The notes under the pieces are model-generated. The model saw nothing but the letters and a program-made list of their open reading frames with translations, was not told the DNA's origin and did no database searches. 64,000 bases of DNA from Jeotgalibacillus soli (lineage in GTDB: Bacteria; Bacillota; Bacilli; Bacillales; Jeotgalibacillaceae). The translations under genes and the position numbers were made by a program. The stretch covers positions 461,495 to 525,494 of the forward strand of contig NZ_JXRP01000019.1 in assembly GCF_000829435.1 (NCBI RefSeq). Direction: 5' to 3'. Positions 1 through 8,293 of this stretch are shown here, one piece after another (the first letter of the stretch is position 1; each line of letters starts with the position of its first letter).

Positions 1-456
1 TGCTTGAAGCGCTTTATCTTCCTCTTGCTGTTCCTGCCGCTTACTCATGGATAGTAATTGTAGAAACTGCTCTTCTCTATCAGGAGATAAAACCCTTTCC
101 TCCATCACAGTCTCAATGGTTGCTGCAATCCGATCATACTCTTTTAGTTGAATCAAGTTTAATATATACAGCTCCAATACTTCTTCATAGTTCCCGAACC
201 CCTCATGCAGCATCCGTTCACATAATGTTTTTGCAAGGCTCCATTGTCTATTCTCATAATAAGCAACCGCAAGCGTCAGATTAACGACGGCATCTTCTTC
301 AGCAATTTTATATGCCTCAAGGAGCAGTTCAATTGCCTCTTCGTGCTGCTGATCCTGAAGCCTTGCCAATCCCTTTTCGACTAAACGATCCTTTAATCCT
401 GGAAAAGGAATGACCTTTCTTTCACGAGATCCTTTATTTCCGGGTCGATTTGGCAC
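1..456 (-). CDS. ysoA: TPR-like protein YsoA (C-terminus outside window)
   Basis: Open reading frame on the minus strand running off the left edge; 152 codons are visible. The start is GTG at 456: the upstream AGAGGAAG is about 10 bases away and an in-frame stop lies just before it, so no other start is possible. The protein begins with a basic, Pro/Gly-rich stretch (MPNRPGNKGSRERK), then helical repeats with the spacing of tetratricopeptide repeats (around residues 28-110, e.g. EEAIELLLEAYKIAEEDAVV). This matches the B. subtilis YsoA type, a TPR protein encoded next to tig-clpX and the leu operon. Its position fits the synteny of the rest of the window. Molecular function is not known; a protein-protein interaction role is inferred from the repeats. 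Confidence 0.75.
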   Translation of the reverse strand, partial: MPNRPGNKGSRERKVIPFPGLKDRLVEKGLARLQDQQHEEAIELLLEAYKIAEEDAVVNLTLAVAYYENRQWSLAKTLCERMLHEGFGNYEEVLELYILNLIQLKEYDRIAATIETVMEERVLSPDREEQFLQLLSMSKRQEQQEEDKALQA

Positions 457-805
457 GCACGATTCTTCCTCTCATTCAAATAATGTGTTTTGAGTGTAGC
501 ATTATCGTGCATTAATTTCCAAACAAAAGTAGGAGTTGTTTCAAACCGAGGAAGCACAATGATACACAAAAACCAAAATAAACGCTGTATCCCAAATTTA
601 GTGGTACAGGGTTCATCGATGTAGCTTTATTTCTCATCTTAATAATGAAGCTGTTTTTGTAAAAAAACTTTTGAAGAAATTTCAGATGGTTAATTCAAAA
701 AAAACCAACTTTTCGCTGAACATAAATCTCGTCGAACTCCTAACCCTATCTATGAATCATATAATAGATAGAGTTTTTCTGTTATAAAACTCTATACTGT
801 TTTTC
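457..805. other. Intergenic, no gene seen
   Basis: About 350 AT-rich bases with stops in all frames. The part next to 456 presumably carries the ysoA promoter, but no clear -35/-10 pair can be chosen. No tRNA, terminator or recognisable protein remnant was found. Confidence 0.5.
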
Positions 806-1420
806 TTATTTTTTCACCCTGTACATGGCTTGATCTGCCTCTCTCATTAACGTTTTAAGCCCTTTATCATTACTTGTTAATAAACTGGACACCCATACTA
901 AAAATCATGACCTTCAATGGTAACAGGATGAGCTGAAAGTGTGTGTAAAAGCCGGTCTCCAAATGCTTTCGCTTCTAATTGTTCCGCTGAATCTTCGGGT
1001 ACTAAAAGGATTAATTCATCTCCTCCAATACGAGCAGCAATACTGTTATGACTCAATTGCACAAAGAGTACTGTATATGTCTCTATTCCCTTTAAAAATA
1101 GGTACACCAAGAAAGCAGCCATTACCGATTTTCATCGTAACTGGATGATTAAAGGTTAAAGGATTCTCTCTCAAATTCGGAATGACAAGAGGCTCACTTT
1201 CATTTTCTACTACGAGGCGACCAAGTACATCACTAAAAGGTGTATGGTCGCCCTCCTTTAGCAAAAGAGACTGCCGGTTAAAAGCTTTTATAATAAAGTT
1301 GTTTATTTTACTAGCAAGAAAAATGGTGTTTACATCAATCGTTTCACTTGATAGCTCCAAGACATCTTTTGCCACGGTGTCTAGTTTACTGTAGTACCCT
1401 TCTCCATCAAGCATTTTCAT
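806..1420 (-). pseudogene. Decayed GAF-GGDEF diguanylate cyclase
   Basis: Three pieces in three frames read as one former signalling protein. From ATG 1420 (AGGAGA upstream) about 120 codons form a GAF domain ending in GVPIFKGNRDIYSTLCA. A second frame then gives the middle of a GGDEF domain (IAARIGGDELILLVPED, 1055-900). After an in-frame TAG at 898-900 a third frame gives the domain's C-terminal end (LKTLMREADQAMYRVKK, stop at 806). The first half of the GGDEF domain is missing at the junction near 1055-1065, so there is an internal deletion plus at least two frameshifts. Intact relatives make cyclic di-GMP; this copy cannot. The motif itself reads GGDEL instead of GGDEF. Confidence 0.8.
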
Positions 1421-1434
1421 TTAAGACGATCTCC

Positions 1435-1563
1435 TATGCGAAATTCAATCCAATTGCTTTCTTTCTGACCAACACTTCATTTTTTTAAAATTGTTGGCTC
1501 AGATATTTCTAGGTATTGCAGTACTTTCGGACCGCCAAACGTATTAAAAATTAATGCTTTCAT
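1435..1563 (-). pseudogene. 5' remnant of a quinone oxidoreductase / zinc-type alcohol dehydrogenase
   Basis: ATG at 1563 opens MKALIFNTFGGPKVLQYLEI, the typical N-terminus of NADPH:quinone oxidoreductase-like medium-chain dehydrogenases. A frameshift after about 27 codons is needed to continue into EVLVRKKAIGLNFA, the conserved next block. Similarity then stops at 1435, directly before the ribosome binding site of the GAF-GGDEF pseudogene. Roughly 44 of more than 300 codons remain. The abrupt end suggests a deletion that joined two unrelated genes. Confidence 0.7.
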
Positions 1564-1830
1564 TTTTCAATCTCTTTTTCTAAAAATATGAGCCTCATGT
1601 TAACGGAATCTTAGTTATTCCAAAAGTTCATATTACATGTTTGATTGATTTCTTTACTATACAAAACCACCTTTATTTATAAATAAAATGTCCGTTTTTT
1701 TTTGAGTATCCTCCGCTTACAACAAATCCATATACCCGTCCAAGGATACGATGTTGTATTGTAAATATATGTTTGTGGATTTTTTCACGTTCCAGGTGTA
1801 TCATGTCACTATCGATTTAGGAGGAATAAC

Positions 1831-2151
1831 GTGGAAAAGAGACGTGTCAAAATACTAATCGTTCTATTTTTTTCAGTTTTTATTCTGTCTGATTATCTTG
1901 ACACAATACAAGGTGCTCATCCTTTTCAATCAACGGATACATTTTCCAAATATGATAATGGATTAGAACCAGCTTTGAATAAAGATGGCGAACATATCCT
2001 AAAGTTTTTCACGGCTGTACCTGCAGAAGCAACCATCTTAATCCTATTAGTTTTGTTTTATTACCAATTTCCGATATGGTATTTAAGCAGGAAAATGATC
2101 TTCCTCCAGCCCATTTACTTTGGGTCTAAGTTTTTAAATAAACCTATTTGA
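1831..2151 (+). CDS. Small membrane protein of unknown function
   Basis: 106 codons from GTG at 1831, chosen because TAGGAGGA lies 7-10 bases upstream. Two hydrophobic segments are visible: residues 7-22 (VKILIVLFFSVFILSD) and about 62-85 (VPAEATILILLVLFYYQFPIWY). Between them is a polar, probably extracytoplasmic loop of about 40 residues. The C-terminus is basic and aromatic. No family is recognised. A 38-codon hydrophobic reading frame follows 37 bases later and a terminator closes the pair, so they probably form a two-gene transcript. Confidence 0.55.
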   Translation: MEKRRVKILIVLFFSVFILSDYLDTIQGAHPFQSTDTFSKYDNGLEPALNKDGEHILKFFTAVPAEATILILLVLFYYQFPIWYLSRKMIFLQPIYFGSKFLNKPI

Positions 2152-2188
2152 TTGTCTTATAAAATCAAAATCAAGGAGGAAATGAATC

Positions 2189-2305
2189 ATGATGTTATTG
2201 AGATTTGCAGTTATTGGGATGTTTTCATTTACAGCAATCAGCATATTAGCTTTTCAAAGCATTGAAGCCATTCAAGCTTTTATAGATCTTGCAAAAAAGA
2301 AATAA
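2189..2305 (+). CDS. 38-residue hydrophobic peptide
   Basis: Short reading frame with a strong Shine-Dalgarno (AAGGAGGAAA, 2173-2182) 6-8 bases before a double ATG. The product begins MMLLRFAVIGMFSFTAISIL, one likely transmembrane helix of about 20 residues, followed by an amphipathic tail ending in LAKKK. A good intrinsic terminator follows the stop within 10 bases. The combination of ribosome site, hydrophobic coherence and terminator supports translation; the function is unknown. Confidence 0.5.
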   Translation: MMLLRFAVIGMFSFTAISILAFQSIEAIQAFIDLAKKK

Positions 2306-2312
2306 TAACGAT

Positions 2313-2346
2313 GGAGTGAATGGGCAAATGTCCATTCACTCCTTTT
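2313..2346 (+). terminator. Intrinsic terminator after the small-protein pair
   Basis: GGAGTGAATG pairs with CATTCACTCC around a short loop and is followed by TTTTAATG. Confidence 0.8.
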
Positions 2347-2791
2347 AATGTATTCTCAAGCTTACACACCCCTCCTCATTGTTCTCTCCCGTTTTTTCTC
2401 TTTCTGCGACTTCTATACTAAAATTCTTTAAAATTCCGTTATATTTTTTAGATTACATGTGTCTATAGTGGCGGGTACCAGATATAGCACATGCGTTTAT
2501 ACTTGTTTCCTTTACCGGTTTATTAATGATTGAATATGGTCATATTGATTATTTTTTAGCAGCAAACCTACTATGTAATCCGTCCCCGGTTCCGTGTTGG
2601 GCAGTAAACTAGCAAAAGAGTTTCTTTGTTTTTTCTTCAAATATTAATCGTTGTCATGATTTTTATAAGTGGTATTAAAATTATTTTTATGTAGTTTTTG
2701 ATAAGGTGAGCTTTTTATAAATGGACGATACATACCAAAACTGAACATGAATATAATCTTAGAATTAATAATTTGTGAGGTGAATAAATAT
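2347..2791. other. Intergenic before cotJA
   Basis: 445 AT-rich bases. A 45-codon stretch without stops (2475-2612, + strand, W/L/V-rich) lacks a ribosome site and matches no family that I recognise, so it is not called. The 3' part should hold the cotJ promoter (SigE type in B. subtilis), but no -35/-10 pair can be assigned with confidence. Confidence 0.4.
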
Positions 2792-3028
2792 ATGCAAAAC
2801 CAGCCTAAAACGTTCTCGAACATAAAATCCTACACACCTTTTCATAGCACCCTTGATCCTTGCCCTCCAATTGGCCAAAAATATTATCGCACCCCCCCTA
2901 ACTTATATTTGGGAGTTCAGCCGTCTAATCTTCAGCAATTCACCCCATTGGAAGCACTAAAAAAAGGAACTTTATGGCCTGTATTTTATGATTTTTATGA
3001 AAACCCCTACAAAAAAAGAGGTGGATAA
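2792..3028 (+). CDS. cotJA: Spore coat-associated protein CotJA
   Basis: 78 residues from ATG 2792, selected because GTGAGGTGA sits 8 bases upstream; an earlier in-frame ATG at 2747 has no such site. The sequence carries the CotJA hallmarks SYTPFHSTLDPCPPIGQKYY and EALKKGTLWPVFYDFYENPY. In B. subtilis cotJA is the first gene of the cotJABC operon, made in the mother cell under SigE, and its product is needed for CotJC assembly into the coat. Here cotJB begins 4 bases after the stop and the three genes keep the standard order. Confidence 0.93.
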   Translation: MQNQPKTFSNIKSYTPFHSTLDPCPPIGQKYYRTPPNLYLGVQPSNLQQFTPLEALKKGTLWPVFYDFYENPYKKRGG

Positions 3029-3032
3029 CACA

Positions 3033-3296
3033 ATGATTAAGGCATTACCAAATGAGTACTATCAACAATTGGAGGAGATTCAGGCAGTTGACTTTGTATT
3101 AATGGAGTTAACCTTATATTTGGATACACATCCCGCTGATTCTCATGCTATTCAGCAATATAATCATTTTGCTCACAATAGTCTACTGCTCAAGCAAAAA
3201 TTCGAGGCTAAATTCGGACCACTGCAACAAAGAAGCATAAATCAGAAAAATGATTTTTGGATGTGGAAAAGCGGGCCATGGCCATGGCAAATTTAA
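3033..3296 (+). CDS. cotJB: Spore coat protein CotJB
   Basis: 87 residues from ATG 3033, preceded by AAGAGGTGG, whose bases overlap the end of cotJA. Recognised from EYYQQLEEIQAVDFVLMELTLYLDTHP and the C-terminal W-rich tail (DFFWMWKSGPWPWQI-like, here NDFWMWKSGPWPWQI), typical of the CotJB family. It is a small helical coat component encoded between cotJA and cotJC. Translational coupling with both neighbours is likely, given the 4-base and 22-base spacings. Confidence 0.93.
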   Translation: MIKALPNEYYQQLEEIQAVDFVLMELTLYLDTHPADSHAIQQYNHFAHNSLLLKQKFEAKFGPLQQRSINQKNDFWMWKSGPWPWQI

Positions 3297-3318
3297 AAAA
3301 TAATGAGGTGAAAGCTAA

Positions 3319-3888
3319 ATGTGGTCATACGAAAAAAAATTGCAATATCCTGTAAAAGTAAGTACCTGTAATCCTACACTGGCAAGATACTTAATGGAGC
3401 AATATGGAGGAGCAGATGGAGAATTGGCGGCAGCTCTTCGCTATCTGAACCAGCGCTACACAATCCCTGATAAAGTAATCGGTTTGTTAACAGACATCGG
3501 AACGGAAGAATTTGCTCACCTTGAAATGATTGCAACAATGATTTATAAATTAACAAAAGACGCAACACCACAGCAATTGCGAGATGCTGGACTTGGAGAC
3601 CATTATGTAAGTCATGATAGCGCATTATTTTATAATAATGCATCTGGTGTTCCATTTACTGCTGCATATATTCAGGCAAAGGGCGATCCAATTGCCGATC
3701 TATATGAAGATATCGCAGCAGAAGAAAAAGCACGTGCAACCTATCAATGGATTATTGATATTTCAGATGATCCAGATTTAAATGATTCTTTGCGTTTCTT
3801 AAGAGAAAGAGAAATTGTGCATTCACAACGTTTTAGAGAAGCTGTGGAAATGCTCAAAGAAGATCGCGATCAAAAGAAGGTTTTTTAA
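3319..3888 (+). CDS. cotJC: Spore coat protein CotJC, manganese-catalase-like
   Basis: 189 residues, the usual length. The ferritin-like helical bundle with metal-binding Glu/His positions is visible: GADGELAAALRYLNQRY, GTEEFAHLEMIATMIY, DLYEDIAAEEKARATYQW and REREIVHSQRFREA. These match the E-(n)-ExxH pairs of dimanganese catalases. In B. subtilis CotJC is a coat component dependent on CotJA. A catalase-like activity in the coat is inferred from the fold. GTGAAAGCTAA provides the ribosome site, and an imperfect terminator follows the gene. Confidence 0.95.
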   Translation: MWSYEKKLQYPVKVSTCNPTLARYLMEQYGGADGELAAALRYLNQRYTIPDKVIGLLTDIGTEEFAHLEMIATMIYKLTKDATPQQLRDAGLGDHYVSHDSALFYNNASGVPFTAAYIQAKGDPIADLYEDIAAEEKARATYQWIIDISDDPDLNDSLRFLREREIVHSQRFREAVEMLKEDRDQKKVF

Positions 3889-3924
3889 GTTAGTTCTTAC
3901 TATTTATTCTCCATATAAATAAAA

Positions 3925-3974
3925 AAATAAGCCCTTGTACATGTGTAAATCATTGCACAGGAGCTTATTTTATT
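3925..3974 (+). terminator. Probable terminator of cotJABC
   Basis: An inverted repeat AAAATAAGC...GCTTATTTT with imperfect inner pairing (CCTTGT with ACAGG) and a loop of about 16 bases, ending in TTTTATTT. It is symmetric enough to act on either strand. Confidence 0.6.
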
Positions 3975-4124
3975 TCTAGATTGCTGGTACGTACAGTCTT
4001 AGCATTACCAAACTATTCTCTTTTATTGAATAAATCATTAAAACACTTCTGTCATAGCGTGAGAGGTAAATGGTTCATGATCACTTCTGACGAGCATGTA
4101 ATCAGTAGTGATGTGGATGAAAAA

Positions 4125-5279
4125 CTATTTATTCTCTTTATTATACTCTCTAGATAAACGCTGAATAATTTTTGCAAGCATATGGGTTCTCTCTGTTAAC
4201 GTATCAAGCTCCAAATATTCATTTTCGCTATGAGGATCCCCGCCAACTGGTCCAAGTCCATCGATCGTTGCTACTCCTGCAGCCGAGGTATAAGAAGCAT
4301 CAGAGCCTCCTCCAGTGAAGGTATCTTTCACTTCCACTCCAACCTCTTTTCCAACTTTCTTTATGATGGCTAGAAGTTCTTTTGTTTGTTCATTCTTTTC
4401 CATCGGAAGCCTGGTAATCTCACCGCTTACTTCAACCTTTGTTCCAGGTACATCCGTGTGAGAGCAAATCTCTTCAATTTCTTTTCTTACCTGGTCCGCT
4501 TGTTTTGCTTTAGATATCCGAATATCCACCTCTGCAACTGCATGCGGTGAAATCGTATTAACGGACGAGCCTCCTTCAATGATCCCAACATTGACTGTGA
4601 TCCCGCTCTCATGATCATTCAACTCATGCAATTGAATAATTTTGTGGGCAAGCTCTTCAATGGCACTTCTTCCTTTTTCAGGTTCAATTCCAGAATGGGC
4701 TGCAATTCCTTCTACTGTCAGCGTAAAACGTCCTCCTCCTTTTCGAGCGGACACGAGCGATCCATCCTTGCGCGCTGGCTCCATTATAAGAGCATATTCC
4801 TTCCCCTTGGCGTGTTTCTCAATTAGAGACCGCGATGTAATGGAACCGATCTCTTCATCTCCATTCAAGATGATTTGAACGTTTTGATAGGATTTATCAT
4901 TTTTTTCTTTTAAAGCTTTGATGGCATAAAGCAGTTCAACCTGACTCCCCTTCATATCCACAACACCAGGGCCGTAAGCTCGATTTCCATCAATATGAAA
5001 AGGTCTTTCATCTGCTGTGCCTTTAGGAAAGACAGTATCCATATGAGCAACGAGAATAATCTTCGGATTAACGGCCTCTTTATGTTGGATAATTAAGTGA
5101 TTTCCATATTCTTCTTGCTTGTCAACTACAATTTCAAAACCCAATTCTTTATATTTCTCACTTAAGATTGTACCGATTCGGTCAACCCCTTTTTTAATAT
5201 AAGTACCACTATCAATATTCACGATCTTTTCCAATAGGCTAATCATTTCTTCATTCTTCTGTTTTATATAACGTTCCAT
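4125..5279 (-). CDS. M20-family metallopeptidase, carboxypeptidase G2 type
   Basis: 384 residues from ATG 5279 (AAAGGAGATAAAA upstream), two bases after the upstream ATPase stop. Zinc-peptidase motifs occur in order: VAHMDTVFPKG (His and Asp ligand), NGDEEIGSITSR (catalytic and ligand Glu), MEPAR, the dimerisation-domain HSGIEPEKGRSA and a late GGGSDASYTSAAG. This arrangement is that of glutamate carboxypeptidase-like M20A enzymes, which remove C-terminal residues or split acyl/peptide bonds. It is the last gene of a peptide-transport operon and has no signal peptide, so it probably hydrolyses imported peptides or N-acyl amino acids in the cytoplasm. The exact substrate cannot be read from the sequence. 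Confidence 0.85.
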   Translation of the reverse strand: MERYIKQKNEEMISLLEKIVNIDSGTYIKKGVDRIGTILSEKYKELGFEIVVDKQEEYGNHLIIQHKEAVNPKIILVAHMDTVFPKGTADERPFHIDGNRAYGPGVVDMKGSQVELLYAIKALKEKNDKSYQNVQIILNGDEEIGSITSRSLIEKHAKGKEYALIMEPARKDGSLVSARKGGGRFTLTVEGIAAHSGIEPEKGRSAIEELAHKIIQLHELNDHESGITVNVGIIEGGSSVNTISPHAVAEVDIRISKAKQADQVRKEIEEICSHTDVPGTKVEVSGEITRLPMEKNEQTKELLAIIKKVGKEVGVEVKDTFTGGGSDASYTSAAGVATIDGLGPVGGDPHSENEYLELDTLTERTHMLAKIIQRLSREYNKENK

Positions 5280-5281
5280 TT

Positions 5282-6328
5282 TTATCTCCTTTCTGCCAAA
5301 ACTGGCTTTTCAGCAATAATACCTTTTCCATTATTTAATGGATAATGACAAGCAACAAAATGCCCCTCTTCTTTTTCCTCAAATATGGGTGTTTCTTTTT
5401 TACATGTTTCATCTGCATACGCACAGCGCGTATGGAAACGGCATCCTGACGGAGGGTTTGTTGGACTTGGGATATCCCCTTTTACGATTATTTTCCCATC
5501 AGGATTTCTAAGCGTAGGATCAGGAATTGGAATGGCCGCGACTAGCCCTTCCGTGTAGGGATGCATTGGCTTTTGAAACAATTTTTCCTTCGTGGTGAGT
5601 TCAACAATCTTGCCTAAATACATGACTGCGATTCGATCACTAATATACTTAACCGCAGGTAAACCATGGGCAATAAAGATAAAGGTAAGATCAAATTCTT
5701 TCTGAAGCTTCGCCATCAGGTTCAAAATTTGAGATTGAATGGAAACATCCAGTGCTGAAACAGGCTCATCACATATAATTAATTTAGGTTTTAATGCAAT
5801 AGCTCTTGCAATACCAATTCGCTGGCGTTGTCCACCGCTGAATTCATGCGGGTATCTTTTAGAATAGGAGCGATCGAGCCCAACTGCATCCATTAAATCA
5901 AAGACTTGCTCCTTTAGTTGTTTTCCTTTTGCCGCTCCATGCGTTACAAGCGGTTCGGCAATGATATCAAATACTCTCATTCGGGGGTTTAATGAAGAAA
6001 AAGGATCTTGAAAGATCATTTGAATATTCTCTCTCTTTTTTCTTAATTCTTCTCCTTTTATCTTTGTCAAATCTGTCCCTTCAAAAAGTATTTCTCCCTC
6101 TGTCGCATCAAGCAGCCTCATAATGAGATTTCCAGTCGTTGATTTCCCACATCCCGACTCACCGACTATGCCAAGTGTCTCTCCGTGTTTTACGTGTAAA
6201 TCAATTCCATCCACTGCTTTTAATAGAACTTTTTTTCGAGAAAACCATCCTTCAGAAAGATCAAAATGCTTTTTGAGATTTCTCACTTCCAACAAATAAG
6301 GTGTTTCTTTATGATTTAACGAGGTCAT
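5282..6328 (-). CDS. Peptide ABC transporter ATPase, OppF/DppF type
   Basis: 348 residues. Walker A GESGCGKSTT, Q-loop QDPFSSLNPRM, signature FSGGQRQRIGIARA and Walker B LIICDEPVSALD are all present. The C-terminal oligopeptide-transporter extension contains the CRFHTRC-type cysteine cluster of the Opp/Dpp family, which is linked to an iron-sulfur site in characterised members. The start ATG at 6328 lies within the end of the preceding ATPase gene (20-base overlap) behind AAGGAGGTGAA, indicating translational coupling. It would form a heterodimer with the adjacent OppD-type ATPase. One feature is odd: the H-loop region reads FIFIAHGLPAVKYI, where HDL is usual. Confidence 0.92.
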   Translation of the reverse strand: MTSLNHKETPYLLEVRNLKKHFDLSEGWFSRKKVLLKAVDGIDLHVKHGETLGIVGESGCGKSTTGNLIMRLLDATEGEILFEGTDLTKIKGEELRKKRENIQMIFQDPFSSLNPRMRVFDIIAEPLVTHGAAKGKQLKEQVFDLMDAVGLDRSYSKRYPHEFSGGQRQRIGIARAIALKPKLIICDEPVSALDVSIQSQILNLMAKLQKEFDLTFIFIAHGLPAVKYISDRIAVMYLGKIVELTTKEKLFQKPMHPYTEGLVAAIPIPDPTLRNPDGKIIVKGDIPSPTNPPSGCRFHTRCAYADETCKKETPIFEEKEEGHFVACHYPLNNGKGIIAEKPVLAERR

Positions 6329-7307
6329 GAAGATTCACCTCCTTTTCTTCATGCAGCCAGCATCTGACTTTGTGGTTGTCGTTCAGCTCCATTAACTCCG
6401 GCTGCTCTGATACACATTTGTCCATCGCAAACTGACATCTAGGATGAAACCTGCATCCTTTAGGCATTGAAAGCGGGTTTGGAACCGTCCCTTCAATAGA
6501 GACTAATTCTTCATCCAGCATATGTACTTTTGGCGTGCTATCCATTAATCCCTTCGTATAAGGATGCTTTGGCTCTCTGAATAGGGTGTATACATCCGTA
6601 TGTTCAACTATTTGTCCAGCATACATCACCATAACCGTATCAACCATCTCTGCCACAACACCAAGATCATGTGTTATAAGAAGAATAGAGGTTTCTAACT
6701 CTTCATTTAAATCTTTCATCAGTTCTAAAATTTGCGCTTGTATCGTGACATCCAATGCCGTCGTCGGTTCGTCTGCGATCAGCAATTTTGGATTACATGA
6801 CAAAGCCATCGCAATCATAACACGCTGTCTCATACCTCCGCTAAGAGAATGGGGGTAGGAAGAAAAAATTTTATCTGGACGCGGTATACCAACCTTCTCT
6901 AACATTTCAATACTTTTTTGTTTGGCAACTTTACTTGTTACCTTTTGATGAAGTTTAATCGATTCAGAAATCTGGTTTCCTACAGTAAATAATGGGTTAA
7001 GGGAAGTTAAAGGCTCCTGAAAAATCATGGCAATCTCATTCCCTCGAAGCTTTCTCATCTCTTTTTTCGACAATTTCGTAAGATCTTTGCCTTCAAATGC
7101 TAGTTTCCCATCTTCAATTCTCCCAGGTGATCCAACCAGTCCCATAATCGAAAGAGAAGTAACACTTTTTCCGGAACCTGACTCCCCAACAATGGCGATC
7201 TTTTCCCCTTTTTTAATATCAAATGATACACCGTCAACGGAAGGAACAACACCGCTTCCTGTATGAAAATGCGTTTTTAAATCCATCACTTCAAGTAATT
7301 TTGTCAT
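6309..7307 (-). CDS. Peptide ABC transporter ATPase, OppD/DppD type
   Basis: 332 residues when started at ATG 7307, which follows ACGGAGGTTTGAA; the longer frame to 7358 has no ribosome site and adds a non-conserved leader. Walker A GESGSGKSVT, signature LSGGMRQRVMIA, Walker B LLIADEPTTALD and H-loop THDLG are intact. The C-terminal CRFHPRC motif marks the Opp/Dpp/Nik subfamily. It sits between the permease genes and the second ATPase and would energise the same transporter. Confidence 0.92.
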   Translation of the reverse strand: MTKLLEVMDLKTHFHTGSGVVPSVDGVSFDIKKGEKIAIVGESGSGKSVTSLSIMGLVGSPGRIEDGKLAFEGKDLTKLSKKEMRKLRGNEIAMIFQEPLTSLNPLFTVGNQISESIKLHQKVTSKVAKQKSIEMLEKVGIPRPDKIFSSYPHSLSGGMRQRVMIAMALSCNPKLLIADEPTTALDVTIQAQILELMKDLNEELETSILLITHDLGVVAEMVDTVMVMYAGQIVEHTDVYTLFREPKHPYTKGLMDSTPKVHMLDEELVSIEGTVPNPLSMPKGCRFHPRCQFAMDKCVSEQPELMELNDNHKVRCWLHEEKEVNLHDLVKS

Positions 7308-7354
7308 TTCAAACCTCCGTTCCTTCATTCTCCTCCACTGATTTAGATAAAAAA

Positions 7355-8275
7355 TCACGATCTCCCCTGCGAATGAGGATCAAGGACATCACGCAGCCAG
7401 TCACCCAGAAAAATAATCCCAAGAACCGTAATCGTAATCGTTACTCCAGGAAATGTTGCGAGCCACCAGCTTGTAGCTAAGTAATCCCTTCCATCACTTA
7501 AAATACCACCCCATGAGACTGTCGGAGGCTGTATACCCAACCCAAGAAAGCTTAATGAAGCCTCTAGTATAATGGTTGTAGCAACACTTAATGTCGAGAT
7601 CACAATAAAAGAAGAAATTACATTAGGCAGCAAGTGCCTCAAGATAATTTTATTGTTTTTCACCCCTATTGATCTTGCTGCTTTAACAAACTCTCTTTCT
7701 TTAATAGAAAGTACCTCTCCCCGCACAAGTCGAGCATAACTCACCCAGTTGGTTACACCAAGCACAACAATTAGGGTTATAACACTTGGACCAAAAATAG
7801 TTAGAATAACAAGTGCAAATAAAATATTTGGTATAGCTAAAAATGAATCTACCAGTCTCATCAGTATATTATCAATAATTCCTCCGTAAAATCCGGAGAT
7901 CAATCCGATAAACACTCCGATGATTCCTGCTAGAATAACTGAAGTAACACCAACCATTAACGACACCTGTGAACCGTAGATAATCCTGCTTAAAATATCT
8001 CTTCCCAAGTTATCCGTCCCCAAAAGGTGAGCAGCTGTACCACCGTCCATCCAAAAAGGAGGAAGCAGCATATTAGCCGGATTAATTGCTGCCGGATCAT
8101 GCGGTGCTATCCACTTTGCCGTTAATGAAACCAATACGATTAAAAAAACAATTAAAAAACCGACTGTTCCCGTTTTACTTTTTAACAGTAAGCGAGCCCA
8201 TTTAAGAAAAGGTTTTGCCTCTTTGTTTATTATTTCTCCATTTTCCGCAGCCACATTTACTTGCGCACTAGACAT
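7355..8275 (-). CDS. Peptide ABC transporter permease, OppC/DppC type
   Basis: 306 residues from ATG 8275 (GAAGGAGGTCATGAG upstream). A cytoplasmic N-terminal arm precedes a first membrane helix (about residues 36-56). The DppC-type extracellular segment HLLGTDNLGRDILSRIIYGS follows, then five more helices. The inner-membrane signature EAxxxGxxxxxxxxxHLLPN reads AARSIGVKNNKIILRHLLPN. The permease partner is encoded 18 bases upstream, and both products belong to the operon that begins with the binding-protein gene near 10837. Confidence 0.93.
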   Translation of the reverse strand: MSSAQVNVAAENGEIINKEAKPFLKWARLLLKSKTGTVGFLIVFLIVLVSLTAKWIAPHDPAAINPANMLLPPFWMDGGTAAHLLGTDNLGRDILSRIIYGSQVSLMVGVTSVILAGIIGVFIGLISGFYGGIIDNILMRLVDSFLAIPNILFALVILTIFGPSVITLIVVLGVTNWVSYARLVRGEVLSIKEREFVKAARSIGVKNNKIILRHLLPNVISSFIVISTLSVATTIILEASLSFLGLGIQPPTVSWGGILSDGRDYLATSWWLATFPGVTITITVLGIIFLGDWLRDVLDPHSQGRS

Positions 8276-8293
8276 CTCATGACCTCCTTCTCA

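Noticed and set aside
2475..2612. 45-codon open stretch upstream of cotJA on the plus strand
   Set aside because: No start codon with a ribosome site and no recognisable family; too short to call even as a remnant.
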